Positions 34,986-44,314 are shown, counted from the first letter of the stretch. The stretch is DNA of 64,000 nt from JBFMHP01 sp040752855 (GCA_040752855.1 JBFMHP010000039.1:7800-71799), one strand, 5' to 3'. Notes: a model not told the origin generated them from the letters alone. Numbers and translations are program-made.

Positions 34986-35372
34986 ATGGACATTCTGAAA
35001 GACATCATCAATGAAAAAGGCGCCGACTTGATCGGTTCACTCACCAAGGCCGGCTTTGCCGGCGATATCGCCAAATACTTTCTGTCCGAGGCGGGCACCA
35101 GCATGATCTCGGCCATCGGCAGCGGCAACGTCGATCTCAGCTCCGGCAGCGTCGATCAAAAATCCAACGCGCTGCTCAACAACATCGACCCCACGGCCCT
35201 GGCCACCAAGGTCGGCATCAATAAGGATCTGGCCAGCAAGGGCTTGGCCATCATCGCCCCGGTGGTGATCAAACTCCTCCAAGACAAGCTCGGCGACAAT
35301 CAAGGACTGCTTGGCATGCTGGGCGCGGCCAAGAGCAGCGGCGTCGGCGATGTACTCAAAAAACTCTTTTGA
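34986..35372 (+). CDS. hypothetical helical protein
   Basis: I recognise no family with confidence; DUF937-like proteins have a similar look. The 128 residues are helical and free of cysteine: MDILKDIINEKGADLIGSL, then a Ser/Asp/Gly-rich middle, then IIAPVVIKLLQDKLGDNQGL and GMLGAAKSSGVGDVLKKLF. There is no signal peptide. GAGGAGGAAGCATC precedes the ATG, predicting strong translation. A TATAAT at 34883-34888 is a candidate -10. It lies 41 nt before the DUF4332 gene and is probably co-transcribed. Confidence 0.7.
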   Translation: MDILKDIINEKGADLIGSLTKAGFAGDIAKYFLSEAGTSMISAIGSGNVDLSSGSVDQKSNALLNNIDPTALATKVGINKDLASKGLAIIAPVVIKLLQDKLGDNQGLLGMLGAAKSSGVGDVLKKLF

Positions 35373-35413
35373 TCCGCGGCCAATCCCATTCAACCAACTC
35401 GAAGGACGCTCCC

Positions 35414-35821
35414 ATGGCATACAAGATAGAAGATCTCGAAGGCATCGGACCAAAAATCGGTGAAACCCTGCGCGGCGCGGGCATCACCACGGTCGAGGCC
35501 CTGCTCAGCTCCGCCGCCAGCGGCACCGGGCGCAAGGAGCTCGCCGCCAAGACCGGCCTGAGCGAAAAGAATCTGCTGCAGTGGGCCAATCTCGCCGACC
35601 TCTGCCGCATCAAAGGCATCTCCACGCAGTACTCCCAACTGCTGGAGGCCGCCGGTGTCGATACCGTCAAAGAACTCGCCACCCGCAATGCCCCCAATCT
35701 GACGCAGAAGCTCCGCGAAATTAACGAGAGCAAAAAACTGGTGCGCGTGGCGCCGGCGGAAAACACCGTCGCCGATTGGATCGCGCAGGCCAAGACCCTG
35801 CCCGCGATGATCACGCACTAA
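35414..35821 (+). CDS. DUF4332 helix-hairpin-helix protein
   Basis: The 135-residue protein has two helix-hairpin-helix units: DLEGIGPKIGETLRGAGITT (residues about 7-26) and LCRIKGISTQYSQLLEAAGV with DTVKELATRN (residues about 62-90), as in DUF4332. Such domains often contact DNA or act as protein scaffolds; the function is unknown. It follows the helical hypothetical gene and ends at a good terminator. Confidence 0.85.
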   Translation: MAYKIEDLEGIGPKIGETLRGAGITTVEALLSSAASGTGRKELAAKTGLSEKNLLQWANLADLCRIKGISTQYSQLLEAAGVDTVKELATRNAPNLTQKLREINESKKLVRVAPAENTVADWIAQAKTLPAMITH

Positions 35822-35837
35822 CATCACCCGCCATCAA

Positions 35838-35876
35838 ACATGGCCGGCCGCACCAACCGGCCATGTCTCGTTTCTT
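35838..35876 (+). terminator. rho-independent terminator after the DUF4332 gene
   Basis: ACATGGCCGG pairs perfectly with CCGGCCATGT over a 9-nt loop, followed by CTCGTTTCTT. Confidence 0.75.
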
Positions 35877-35886
35877 ATCACGCCCA

Positions 35887-35929
35887 GAAAACAGCAAGGC
35901 CCGATACGCACACCGGCAACATCGGGCCT
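35887..35929 (-). terminator. rho-independent terminator of hsp20
   Basis: On the minus strand AGGCCCGAT pairs with ATCGGGCCT, followed by TGCTGTTTTC. It lies 25 nt after the hsp20 stop. Confidence 0.7.
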
Positions 35930-35953
35930 GGTCGGGATCAAATCAACCGAACG

Positions 35954-36403
35954 TCAATCGATCTTCACCTCGATCGCCTGCGGCTTGGCCGGCTCCTGTT
36001 TCTCCAGATGCACGGTGAGCACGCCATCCTTGTGTTCGGCGGTCACGCGATTCTCATTCACATTCTCCGGCAGCGTGAAACTGCGCGCGAAACTACCGTA
36101 GTAACGCTCGACGCGATGGAATTTCTCGCCCTTTTCCTCCTTCTCCGATTTACGCTCGCCCTTGATGGTCAACACGCCGGCGTGCACCGTGACCTTCACA
36201 TCGTCCTTCTTGATGCCGGGCACTTCCACCTTGATCAGATACTCCTTGTCCGTCTCCGAGATATCCACCGCCGGGCTCCAATCCGAGGTCGAGATCACCT
36301 CCTGCCCGCCTTCGCGGCTTAACATCGGACGGCCGAACGCACGCGCATACTGATCGAGCATGTTTTCCATTTCACGAAACGGATTCCAACGTACAATCGC
36401 CAT
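35954..36403 (-). CDS. Hsp20/alpha-crystallin small heat-shock protein
   Basis: The 149-residue protein begins MAIVRWNPFREMENMLDQ, typical of the class, and contains the alpha-crystallin domain (DWSPAVDISETDKEYLIKVE to about residue 140) with VPGIKKDDVKVTVHAGVLTI and the GVLTVHLEK signature. It is an ATP-independent chaperone that holds unfolding proteins. The ATG at 36403 has AAGGAGGA at good spacing. A sigma-32-like promoter lies upstream at 36474-36504. Confidence 0.93.
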   Translation of the reverse strand: MAIVRWNPFREMENMLDQYARAFGRPMLSREGGQEVISTSDWSPAVDISETDKEYLIKVEVPGIKKDDVKVTVHAGVLTIKGERKSEKEEKGEKFHRVERYYGSFARSFTLPENVNENRVTAEHKDGVLTVHLEKQEPAKPQAIEVKID

Positions 36404-36473
36404 GGTCATTCCTCCTTATCACTAGTGGTTGCGAGACTCGAATGAATCATTTCAACGCGGGTTGCGCATGAAG

Positions 36474-36504
36474 TTATATAGGTGCCGCCCCAGGGGATTT
36501 CAAG
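36474..36504 (-). promoter_or_regulatory. sigma-32-like heat-shock promoter of hsp20
   Basis: On the minus strand CTTGAA (36504-36499) is followed after 14 nt by CACCTATATAA (36484-36474), close to the RpoH pattern CTTGAA and CCCCATNTA. A TCCCCTGGGG palindrome lies in the spacer. The position, about 70 nt before the hsp20 start, fits. Confidence 0.5.
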
Positions 36505-36572
36505 GACGTGATCGATCCTCCGGGCGCTGTGTTATAGTGATTGACATCGCAACATAACCACACAGAGGCACC

Positions 36573-39494
36573 ATGAGCAAAGGCCAGGCCTATCCCAGCT
36601 TCGAATGGGTTCGCAGCGAACCGATCAAATCCCTCAATCTGGTGGTCGAGGAATACCGTCACCGCGCAACCGGCGCGCCGCATTATCATCTCGCCGCGCA
36701 AGACAGCAACAATGTGTTCATGGTCGCGTTGCGCACCATCCCGCAGGATTCCACCGGCGTAGCCCACATCCTGGAACACACCACGCTCTGCGGCAGCGAA
36801 CGCTATCCGGTGCGCGATCCGTTTTTCATGATGACGCGCCGTTCGCTCAACACCTTCATGAATGCGTTTACTTCCAGCGACTGGACCGCCTATCCCTTCG
36901 CCAGCCAGAACAAGAAGGACTTCGACAACCTGTTGCAGGTCTATCTCGACGCGGTGTTCTTCCCCAAGCTCGATCCCCTGGATTTCGCCCAGGAAGGCCA
37001 TCGGCTGGAATTCGCCGAGACGGAGAATACAAATTCGCCGCTGGTCTACAAGGGCGTGGTCTACAACGAGATGAAGGGCGCGATGAGTTCACCGACGCGC
37101 GTGCTGTGGCAGTCCCTCACCGAAAAGATCTTTCCGACCATCACCTATCACCACAACAGCGGCGGCGAACCGGAGAAGATTCCGGATCTCACCTACGAAC
37201 AACTCAAGGCCTTCCACGCCGCGCATTACCACCCGTCCAACGCCATCTTCATGACCTTCGGCGACGCGCCGGCGCATGAACATCAGGAGCGCTTCGAGCG
37301 CTTGGCGCTGCACCGCTTCAAGCGCCAGCGACTCGACATCACGATCCCCGATGAACAGCGCTACGCCGCGCCACAAGCGCACGTGGAATACTATGCGCTG
37401 GAAGGCCAGCCGCGGGATGCCGAGAAGACCTATATCAGCCTGAGCTGGCTGCTCGGCAAGAGCACCGATCTTGAGACCATGCTCACCGCCAATCTGCTCA
37501 GTGATGTGCTGCTCGACAACAGCGCCTCGCCGCTGCGCCATGCCCTGGAGACCACCGACCTTGGCAGCGCGCCCTCGCCGATCTGCGGGCTGGAGGATTC
37601 CAACCGCGAGATGGTGTTCTCCTGCGGCGTGGAAGGCTCGCGCCCGGAACATGGGCAGGCGGTGGAAGACCTCATCCTCGGCGTGCTGCGCGAGATCGCC
37701 GACCAAGGCGTGCCGCGCGAGATGCTCGATTCGATGCTGCATCAACTCGAACTCAGTCAACGCGAGATCGGCGGCGATCACTATCCGTATGGCCTGCAAT
37801 TGATGCTAAATGCCTTGAGCCCCGCGATCCACGGCGGCGATCCGGTGGCGCAGCTCGACATCGATCGGGCGCTGGAGCGTTTGCGCCGGCGTTGCGAACA
37901 GCCTGACTTCATCCAGTCCTTGGTAAAGGAGTGGCTGTTGGAGAATCCGCACCGCGTGCGTCTCACGCTGGTGCCGGATGCGCAAATCAACCAGCGCAAG
38001 GAAGCGGAAACCGCCGCGCGTCTGGCGGCGATCAAGGCGCGTTTGAGCGAGGAAGAAAAACGGCAGATCGTGCGTCAGGCGCTCCAACTCAAGGAACGCC
38101 AGAACCGCAAGGACGATCCCGAGATCCTGCCCAAGGTCGGCCTCTCCGACATCCCGCCCGACCTGCTGATCCCGGAAAGCACCGCGCGCAGCGTGCGCAA
38201 CATCCCCGCCACCTGGTATGCGGCGGGCACCAACGGGCTGGTCTATCAACAACTCATTGTGGACCTGCCGGATTTCGACGACGAGCTGCGCCAACTGCTG
38301 CCGCTGTACGCCGACATTATGTCCGAGGTCGGCAGCGGCGGACGCGATTATCTCGCCACGCAGGCGCAACAAGCGGCGGTGACCGGCAGCATGAACGCGA
38401 ATGTCTCCATCCGCGGCGCCACCGACGATCCGCAGAAATTCCGCAGCTACTTCGTGCTGAGCAGCAAGGCCCTGGTGCGCAATCAGGCGGCGATGAGCAC
38501 ACTGATGCAGGAGACCTTCGAAAGCGCGCGCTTCGATGAACTGCCGCGGCTGCGCGAGCTGATCGCGCAGATCCGCTTCCACGCCGAGCAGGGTGTCACC
38601 GACCAGGGCCACAGCCTGGCCATGCTGGCGGCGAGCAGCCGCATGAGCCCGACCACGGCCCTGCATCATCAATGGGAAGGCTTGGAAGGCATCAAGCGCC
38701 TCAAGGCACTCGATGACGCCCTCGAGAACGACGAGGCATTGAGCGAATTCGGCGCGAAACTCGCGCGCATCCGCGATATCTTGATCCAAGCACCGCGCCA
38801 GTTGTTGGTCATCGGCGAGGCCGCGCATCACGAGCGCTATTTCGGCGCATTGGAACAGCACTGGCACCCGGCCCCGACCACAACCCTCACACCATTCCGT
38901 GTGCCGTACCAACCCGGCGCGGTCAAAGAGGCGTGGATCACCAGCACCCAGGTGAACTTCTGCGCCAAGGCCTATCCCACTGTGGCGGCCGATCATCCGG
39001 ATTCCCCGGCGCTGATGGTGCTCGCGCCCTTCCTGCGCAACGGCTTCCTGCATCGCGCCATCCGCGAACAGGGCGGGGCCTACGGCGGCGGCGCGACCTA
39101 TGATGGCAGCTCCGGCAGCTTCCGCTTCTACTCGTACCGCGATCCGCGCCTGACCGAGACGCTCGCGGATTTCGATCAGTCACTCACCTGGTTGCTCACC
39201 GAAGACCATCCCGCCCATACGCTGGAAGAGGCCATCCTCGGGGTGATTGCGCGCATCGACCACCCCGCCTCGCCGGCCGGCGAGGCCAAGAGCGCCTTCC
39301 ACAACAATCTGCACGGACGCACACCGCAACAGCGGCGCGCCTATCGCAGCCGCGTGCTGCACGTCACGCTCGATGACCTGCGCCGCGCATGCAAGCAGTA
39401 TCTGACCGCTGATCAGGAAAACATCGCTGTCGTCTGCGGCGACAAGGCCAAGGAACAGATGCAGGGATTGGGGCTAGAGATCAAACAGCTCTGA
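36573..39494 (+). CDS. insulinase-like M16C metalloprotease (PreP type)
   Basis: The 973-residue protein matches presequence protease PreP. The inverted zinc motif is VAHILEHTTLCGSERYPVRD near residue 66, and the distal Glu is in VVYNEMKGAMSS near residue 172. The C-terminal half holds the inactive paired domains (YGGGATYDGSSGSFRFYSYRD region). PreP degrades short peptides such as cleaved signal or targeting peptides. There is no signal peptide, so it is cytoplasmic. CACAGAGGCACC precedes the start. It is divergent from hsp20. Confidence 0.9.
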   Translation: MSKGQAYPSFEWVRSEPIKSLNLVVEEYRHRATGAPHYHLAAQDSNNVFMVALRTIPQDSTGVAHILEHTTLCGSERYPVRDPFFMMTRRSLNTFMNAFTSSDWTAYPFASQNKKDFDNLLQVYLDAVFFPKLDPLDFAQEGHRLEFAETENTNSPLVYKGVVYNEMKGAMSSPTRVLWQSLTEKIFPTITYHHNSGGEPEKIPDLTYEQLKAFHAAHYHPSNAIFMTFGDAPAHEHQERFERLALHRFKRQRLDITIPDEQRYAAPQAHVEYYALEGQPRDAEKTYISLSWLLGKSTDLETMLTANLLSDVLLDNSASPLRHALETTDLGSAPSPICGLEDSNREMVFSCGVEGSRPEHGQAVEDLILGVLREIADQGVPREMLDSMLHQLELSQREIGGDHYPYGLQLMLNALSPAIHGGDPVAQLDIDRALERLRRRCEQPDFIQSLVKEWLLENPHRVRLTLVPDAQINQRKEAETAARLAAIKARLSEEEKRQIVRQALQLKERQNRKDDPEILPKVGLSDIPPDLLIPESTARSVRNIPATWYAAGTNGLVYQQLIVDLPDFDDELRQLLPLYADIMSEVGSGGRDYLATQAQQAAVTGSMNANVSIRGATDDPQKFRSYFVLSSKALVRNQAAMSTLMQETFESARFDELPRLRELIAQIRFHAEQGVTDQGHSLAMLAASSRMSPTTALHHQWEGLEGIKRLKALDDALENDEALSEFGAKLARIRDILIQAPRQLLVIGEAAHHERYFGALEQHWHPAPTTTLTPFRVPYQPGAVKEAWITSTQVNFCAKAYPTVAADHPDSPALMVLAPFLRNGFLHRAIREQGGAYGGGATYDGSSGSFRFYSYRDPRLTETLADFDQSLTWLLTEDHPAHTLEEAILGVIARIDHPASPAGEAKSAFHNNLHGRTPQQRRAYRSRVLHVTLDDLRRACKQYLTADQENIAVVCGDKAKEQMQGLGLEIKQL

Positions 39495-39507
39495 GCTGCA
39501 TATCAAT

Positions 39508-39634
39508 GTAGGGTGGGTTAGGCGCGCCGTTTGCGCCGTAACCCACCAAGCGTGCCGTCAGGCACTCCTTGCCAAACACGGTGTTGCTGCGCAACGCCCG
39601 GTGGGTTCCGCGAAAAACGCTACACCCACCCTAC
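39508..39634. repeat. palindromic repeat, GTAGGGTGGGTTA family
   Basis: The interval opens GTAGGGTGGGTTAGGCGCG and closes with ACACCCACCCTAC, with inner pairs such as GGCGC/GCGCC and GTAACCCACC/GGTGGGTT. This is a known style of intergenic repeat in proteobacteria. It lies between the convergent PreP and BepA-like genes. Confidence 0.75.
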
Positions 39635-39667
39635 ATTTGACAACAGGCGGGTTACGTCATTGAAGCT

Positions 39668-41194
39668 TCATTTCGCCGGCGTGGCGGAGACCACCCGCAC
39701 CTTGGCGCCCGCTGCGCCCACGCTCACTTGCGGCGCGAACTGCGCGGCCTTGCCCGCAGGCAAGGGGCTGTCAAAACTGATGCGATAGGCACGATCCGTC
39801 ACCACCTCCACCACGATGCCGGTGATGTCGACCGGCGTCTTGTTTTTCAGTTGCACGATGAACTTGCCGCTGTTGTCAAAACCACTGCCGATCGCAACGT
39901 ACTTCTCGGGATGATCGGCGAGATCCAAGCGCACCAGACCCGTAGCGGCTTGCTTGCCCAAGTCGGACTGGGTCTGCGCCACCACGGCATAGTGCTCGAT
40001 GGCCTTGGCCTTCTCGCCGCGCCCTTCTGCGATCACGCCCAGCTGATAGTGCGCCAGCGCCGTGGGCAGCCGCTTGATACTGTTCTGGTAGTCGGTCTGC
40101 GCGGCGGCGTTGTCACCGAGCCGCTGATTGGCCAGCCCGCGTTTGAGATAAAACGAAAAATAATCGGGATTGCGTTGCAGCGCTTGCGTGTATTGCGCGT
40201 GCGCCTCTTTAAATTTGTTCTGCTGCAACTCGCTATCGCCTAACAGTTCATAGAACAGACCTTCGCGGCGCTCCAAATCGATGGCCTCCTCGGCCAGGGC
40301 GCTGGCCTTGCGGTAATCCTTCTTTTGCAGCGCCGTTTGGCCCTGCGTGTACTTGTCATAGGCGGGCTTGCTCGCCAGCACGGTCTTGAGCTGCTTGCGG
40401 TAGTTCTCGACGCCCATGGTGAGCCCGGGCCGCTTGAGCTTGGCGGCCGTGACGCGGTTGGCCTCTACGCGCTCGCGCGAGGGCGGATGCGAGGCGAACA
40501 GCCCCTCCAGCCAATTCGCCTCCTTCCCTTCAGAGAGCTTGACGAAGGTCTCCTGGAGCTTGATCGCGGCGTCGGGATCGTAGCCGGCGCGCACCATGTA
40601 TTCCATGCCATAGTTGTCCGATTCGAGTTCGGCATCGCGCCCATATTTGGTGCTGATCAGCTGCGAACCCAACGCTGCACCGCCGACGATGAGATTGCTG
40701 TATTCATTGTTTGCCGCCGCCACGCCGATGGCCGCCACGCCGACCTGCATCAGGATGCCGCGCTCCATGCTCTTGGCCCCGTGGCGCGCCGCGGCGTGGA
40801 CGATCTCGTGCCCGAGCACGGCGGCGAGTTCCGCCTCGGATTCCAGGTGATAGAGTAGGCCGCGATTGACCGCGATCTTGCCGCCGGGCAAGGCCCAGGC
40901 GTTGGGGATGGAGTTGTTCAGCACCACGAATTCGTAGGGCAGGTCCGGGCGGTCGCTGACCTTGGCGAGCTTCTGGCCCACTTCATTGACGTAACGTGAC
41001 AATCCGGGATCGACGTTATAGACGCCGCCTTGCGATTGCTGGCTCGGCGCGTAATTCTCCTCGCCGATCTGCACCTCTTGCACCTGCGAGACCAGGTGCA
41101 GCTCGCGCTTGCCGGTGACGGGGTTCTCCGAGCAGGCCATCAGCAGGCTCACGCCCACCAGCACCGTCAGCGTTGATCGTAATGTCGTCTTCAT
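39668..41194 (-). CDS. BepA-like M48 metalloprotease with TPR region
   Basis: The 508-residue protein has a lipoprotein-type signal with LMAC (about residues 16-19), an M48 domain with zinc motif LGHEIVHAAARHG near residue 135 and GRDAELESDNYGMEYM for the third ligand, and TPR repeats from about residue 295 (AYDKYTQGQTALQKKDYRKA to AIEHYAVVAQTQSDL). BepA cleans up misassembled outer-membrane proteins in the periplasm. The extra C-terminal beta segment (FDNSGKFIVQLKNKTPVDIT) may be an accessory domain. Lipidation is possible and would differ from E. coli BepA. Confidence 0.87.
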   Translation of the reverse strand: MKTTLRSTLTVLVGVSLLMACSENPVTGKRELHLVSQVQEVQIGEENYAPSQQSQGGVYNVDPGLSRYVNEVGQKLAKVSDRPDLPYEFVVLNNSIPNAWALPGGKIAVNRGLLYHLESEAELAAVLGHEIVHAAARHGAKSMERGILMQVGVAAIGVAAANNEYSNLIVGGAALGSQLISTKYGRDAELESDNYGMEYMVRAGYDPDAAIKLQETFVKLSEGKEANWLEGLFASHPPSRERVEANRVTAAKLKRPGLTMGVENYRKQLKTVLASKPAYDKYTQGQTALQKKDYRKASALAEEAIDLERREGLFYELLGDSELQQNKFKEAHAQYTQALQRNPDYFSFYLKRGLANQRLGDNAAAQTDYQNSIKRLPTALAHYQLGVIAEGRGEKAKAIEHYAVVAQTQSDLGKQAATGLVRLDLADHPEKYVAIGSGFDNSGKFIVQLKNKTPVDITGIVVEVVTDRAYRISFDSPLPAGKAAQFAPQVSVGAAGAKVRVVSATPAK

Positions 41195-41272
41195 TACACG
41201 ATAACCTCGCACTTGCTTATTGCAGGAGCAGACATGAATGGCACTTACTTAAGCTCAGTTGCATGAAATAGC

Positions 41273-41384
41273 ACCCCCCTCCCTTGACGGGAGGAGGTTA
41301 GGGGGAGGGTGAGAACACTGAAATATCAGCGCAATGCTCACCAGTCTACCCCCACCCTAACCCTCCCCCATCAAGGGGGAGGGA
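41273..41384. repeat. palindromic repeat, CCCTCCC family
   Basis: CCCCTCCCTTGACGGGAGG on the left and CCTCCCCCATCAAGGGGGAGG on the right each fold back, and the two halves (GGGGGAGGGTG and CACCCTAACCCTC) pair with each other. It shares its core phrase with 4288-4383. It lies between the start of the BepA-like gene and the end of mnmC. Confidence 0.75.
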
Positions 41385-41434
41385 ATCTATCGTCTCAAGT
41401 AAATGCCATTCAGGTCAGACATCAATGATTCTGA

Positions 41435-43429
41435 TTATTGCATATCTCCATGCGCGGTTGCGCCCGGTCGACGCTTGAGCTGGCGCACCAGAAACCGCGC
41501 CGGGTTGAGCGCATCGACGAGTTCCCGCTCCAGCGGCAGTGGGGCGCCGGTGATCTGCGCGCACAACAGTTCCGCGCACAACAATGCGCTGGTGATGCCG
41601 CGCGCGCCGAGTCCGGCGCAGACATACAAGCCCGGATGGTGCTGCGCGCGCGGATAACTCTGCGGGTGCCGGCCGTGATGCAGCTCGGCGTAGTCGCTCA
41701 AAAACAATGCGCGCTGCGGCAGCGGCCCGACCATCGGCAGCTGGTCGGGCGTGGCGGCGCGGATGCCGACGCGATGGCCGAGCGGCGCCGTCTCGGCCCA
41801 GTCCCGAGCCAGATCGGGCAATGCCTGCCGCAACAGCGCGAGATTGTGCGCATCATCCGCGGCGCGGGGCTCCAGCCTTGCATCATGGGGTGCAAAACTC
41901 GCCCCCAGCACGTGGCGCGCATCCACGGCGGGGATCACATAGCCCTCATGGCACACGGCGCAGCGCAATTCCCGGCTCTGGTCCGTGGCCGCCATCACCG
42001 TGATCTGCCCGCGCGCCGGGATGACCGGCAGCCAGGCGCTTTGCTCGAATGCGGCGGCATGCGCGCCCGTGGCGATGATCACGGCCTCCGCCTCCGGCAC
42101 GGTGTCGCCCGCAGCATCCCGTACGGTCCATGCGCCGGCACCGTCTTGCACCAAGGCGTTGGCTTCGACCCGGTAGCGGCAGTGTATGCCCTGATGTTGC
42201 AACAAGGCCGCGACCAGCCGGGAGGGCTGCAACCAGCCGCCGCGCGGGAAGTACATCCCGCCGGCCGGCGCCTCCACGCCGCACAACTCGCGCGCCTCAG
42301 CCGCCTCCATCCAACGCGCCAAGCCCTGCGCATCGCCCAGGGCGGCAAGCACCGACCGATAGCGCCGCGCCGTTTTGTCATTTTGCGCCAGCATCAGTAC
42401 ACCTTGGCCGAGCAGGCCGCAGTCGCCGCCGGCCTCCGTCAGCCGCGCGAACACGCGCAAGGCATAGAGAAAGGCCGCGAGATAAAAGCGGCTGTAAAGA
42501 CTCGGCTCCGCCGTCAAGGCCGGATAAAACACCCCCGCCGGATTGCCCGAGGCCGCCTGCGCCGGGGTCGCGGACGCCTCCAGCACCACCACCTCCCAGC
42601 CCGCCTCGGCCAGCGCACGCGCGCACGCCGCCCCCGCCAACCCGGCGCCGATGACCGCGGCGCGGCCCGGCTTGCGCGGCTCGGGCAAGGCATACCACGG
42701 AACCGAATCAACCCTTGACTTCGCCTCGGTCAGTTCGCCGCACAGCATCTCTCGCTTGCGGCCGAAGCCCGAAAACTTGCGCGGCGCAAATCCCGCCGCC
42801 TGCAAGCCGCGGCGCACCCAGCCGGCACTGGTGAATGTAGCGAAGGTGCCGCCCGCCCGGGTTAGCCGTGCCATCCGGGTAAACAGCGCCTCACTCCACA
42901 TCTGCGGATTCTTCGCCGGATCGAACCCATCGAGATACCAGGCATCGGCGCGTACTTCGAGCTGCGGCAGCACCTCCTCCACATCACCGAAGCACAAGGT
43001 CAGCGTGATGCGATCCTGCGGGAAAGACACCCGATGCAAGCCACGAAACGGCGGCGGATAGTGCGGGAGCAACTGCGCCCCCAGCGCGTGCAGTTCCGGC
43101 CATAATCCCAGGGCGCGCTCCAGGTCTCGCGCCGCAAGGGGATGCTTTTCGATCGAGACGTAATGCAGCCGCGCCCCCGGCGCGGACGATGCGCGCCAGG
43201 CCGCCCAAGTCGCCAGAAAATTCAGGCCGGTGCCAAAACCGGTTTCCACGATTGTGAACCCCGCCCTGTTTTCCCAACGCTCGGGCAGTCTATTCTGTTG
43301 CAGAAACACGTAGCGACTCTCCGCCAAGCCGTCCAGGCGCGAGAAATAGATGTCGTTGAATCCGAGGGAAACAGGTCCCTGGTCTTCCCAGGCCAGCTCG
43401 GCAGGTTGAAGGACATAGGATTTCAACAT
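41435..43429 (-). CDS. mnmC: bifunctional tRNA wobble-uridine enzyme MnmC
   Basis: The 664-residue protein has an N-terminal methyltransferase (MnmC2; VETGFGTGLNFLATW near residue 62, and WYLDGFDPAKNPQMWSE) and a C-terminal FAD oxidoreductase (MnmC1; AAVIGAGLAGAACARALAEA near residue 258, and GARGITSALLCAEL). It completes mnm5s2U at position 34 of tRNAs: the FAD part removes carboxymethyl and the other part methylates. I chose the ATG at 43429 because MLKSYVLQPAEL aligns with the E. coli start; ATG 43441 and TTG 43465 are in frame upstream. Confidence 0.93.
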   Translation of the reverse strand: MLKSYVLQPAELAWEDQGPVSLGFNDIYFSRLDGLAESRYVFLQQNRLPERWENRAGFTIVETGFGTGLNFLATWAAWRASSAPGARLHYVSIEKHPLAARDLERALGLWPELHALGAQLLPHYPPPFRGLHRVSFPQDRITLTLCFGDVEEVLPQLEVRADAWYLDGFDPAKNPQMWSEALFTRMARLTRAGGTFATFTSAGWVRRGLQAAGFAPRKFSGFGRKREMLCGELTEAKSRVDSVPWYALPEPRKPGRAAVIGAGLAGAACARALAEAGWEVVVLEASATPAQAASGNPAGVFYPALTAEPSLYSRFYLAAFLYALRVFARLTEAGGDCGLLGQGVLMLAQNDKTARRYRSVLAALGDAQGLARWMEAAEARELCGVEAPAGGMYFPRGGWLQPSRLVAALLQHQGIHCRYRVEANALVQDGAGAWTVRDAAGDTVPEAEAVIIATGAHAAAFEQSAWLPVIPARGQITVMAATDQSRELRCAVCHEGYVIPAVDARHVLGASFAPHDARLEPRAADDAHNLALLRQALPDLARDWAETAPLGHRVGIRAATPDQLPMVGPLPQRALFLSDYAELHHGRHPQSYPRAQHHPGLYVCAGLGARGITSALLCAELLCAQITGAPLPLERELVDALNPARFLVRQLKRRPGATAHGDMQ

Positions 43430-43573
43430 CCCCGCAAGCATAGGGAAGAGACTGACAAGTTTCAAACTCCGCGGAGGGCGAGAAAAATGTTAAAGATTGT
43501 TAACGGACAGGCCGATAATAAAGCTATCTTCATGAGCAGGGCTGCGCTCGATTCATTGCACGGAGGTGACGAT

Positions 43574-43858
43574 ATGACAACGGAACGTGAAGTTAACCCT
43601 CAACCCAAGCAGGACCGGACCGGCCTGCGCGCATGGTTCAACGTCGAGCATCTGCTCACGGCGAATCTGGTGGTCGCGGCCCTGTTCCTGATCTACACCG
43701 CCATTGGTTTCTTCAGCCAAATCTATGAGTTGTTCGACCTGAACGCCTCAGACTTCATGACCGTGATCTCGGCCTTTTACGGCGCGATCTTCTATTTCGG
43801 GCTCTCCTGCCTCGTCTGGCTGAGCATGACGCCAGACGGCAGCGAGCACGACGCTTAA
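43574..43858 (+). CDS. hypothetical small membrane protein
   Basis: I recognise no family. The 94-residue product has a polar N-terminus (MTTEREVNPQPKQDRTG), then two membrane segments, NLVVAALFLIYTAIGFFS and VISAFYGAIFYFGLSCLVWL. GGAGGTGACGAT precedes the ATG. It is divergent from mnmC. Confidence 0.65.
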   Translation: MTTEREVNPQPKQDRTGLRAWFNVEHLLTANLVVAALFLIYTAIGFFSQIYELFDLNASDFMTVISAFYGAIFYFGLSCLVWLSMTPDGSEHDA

Positions 43859-43892
43859 TCCCCCAGCCTCACTCACCCCAACCACACCCGAC

Positions 43893-43913
43893 CCTGGAGC
43901 GCTGCGCTCCAGG
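43893..43913 (+). terminator. possible terminator hairpin
   Basis: CCTGGAGCG and CGCTCCAGG form a 9-bp stem with a 3-nt loop, 35 nt after the preceding stop. There is no clear T-tract, so termination is uncertain. Confidence 0.4.
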
Positions 43914-43927
43914 ACGCGGGATCTTTA

Positions 43928-43956
43928 TTGACAACAATGTCAGCTGACATCATTAT
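43928..43956 (+). promoter_or_regulatory. promoter with a palindromic operator in the spacer
   Basis: TTGACA (43928-43933) and CATTAT (43951-43956) are separated by exactly 17 nt. The spacer contains the perfect 14-bp palindrome ATGTCAGCTGACAT (43937-43950). A dimeric repressor sitting between -35 and -10 would block the promoter. The regulator is unknown. The downstream gene begins at 44029. Confidence 0.55.
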
Positions 43957-44028
43957 GACCTAAAGATTCGGACGCCCTTTACGACAAATATTGTGAGGTA
44001 ATAACTCATACCGAATCGAGAGGAAGAT

Positions 44029-44298
44029 ATGCTTGGACTGATCCTGCAATATTTTTATCCCTTGGTGCGCGAGGACAATCGCTGGGCGGTATCGCGTGAG
44101 CTCATGGACAACCACGTCGAAAAATATCTCGCCCGCTGCGCCATCCCGACCTTTTTGTTCTGGGGACTGGACCTATATTTTCTCACCACCAATCCGATGC
44201 TCGCCGCCGTTTGCCTATCCATCACCCTGCCCTTCGCCTGGACCTTCGGCCTGCTGCTGCGCGAATACCTCGAATACCGGAAATCACACCGGCACTGA
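44029..44298 (+). CDS. hypothetical small membrane protein, regulated promoter
   Basis: I recognise no family. The 89-residue product has membrane segments IPTFLFWGLDLYFLTT and MLAAVCLSITLPFAWTFGLLL, a polar N-terminal third (REDNRWAVSRELMDNHVEKY) and a basic tail ending KSHRH. GAGAGGAAGAT precedes the ATG. The strong-looking promoter with a palindrome in its spacer suggests conditional expression. Confidence 0.65.
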   Translation: MLGLILQYFYPLVREDNRWAVSRELMDNHVEKYLARCAIPTFLFWGLDLYFLTTNPMLAAVCLSITLPFAWTFGLLLREYLEYRKSHRH

Positions 44299-44314
44299 TC
44301 CGCAACGGGGCCGG

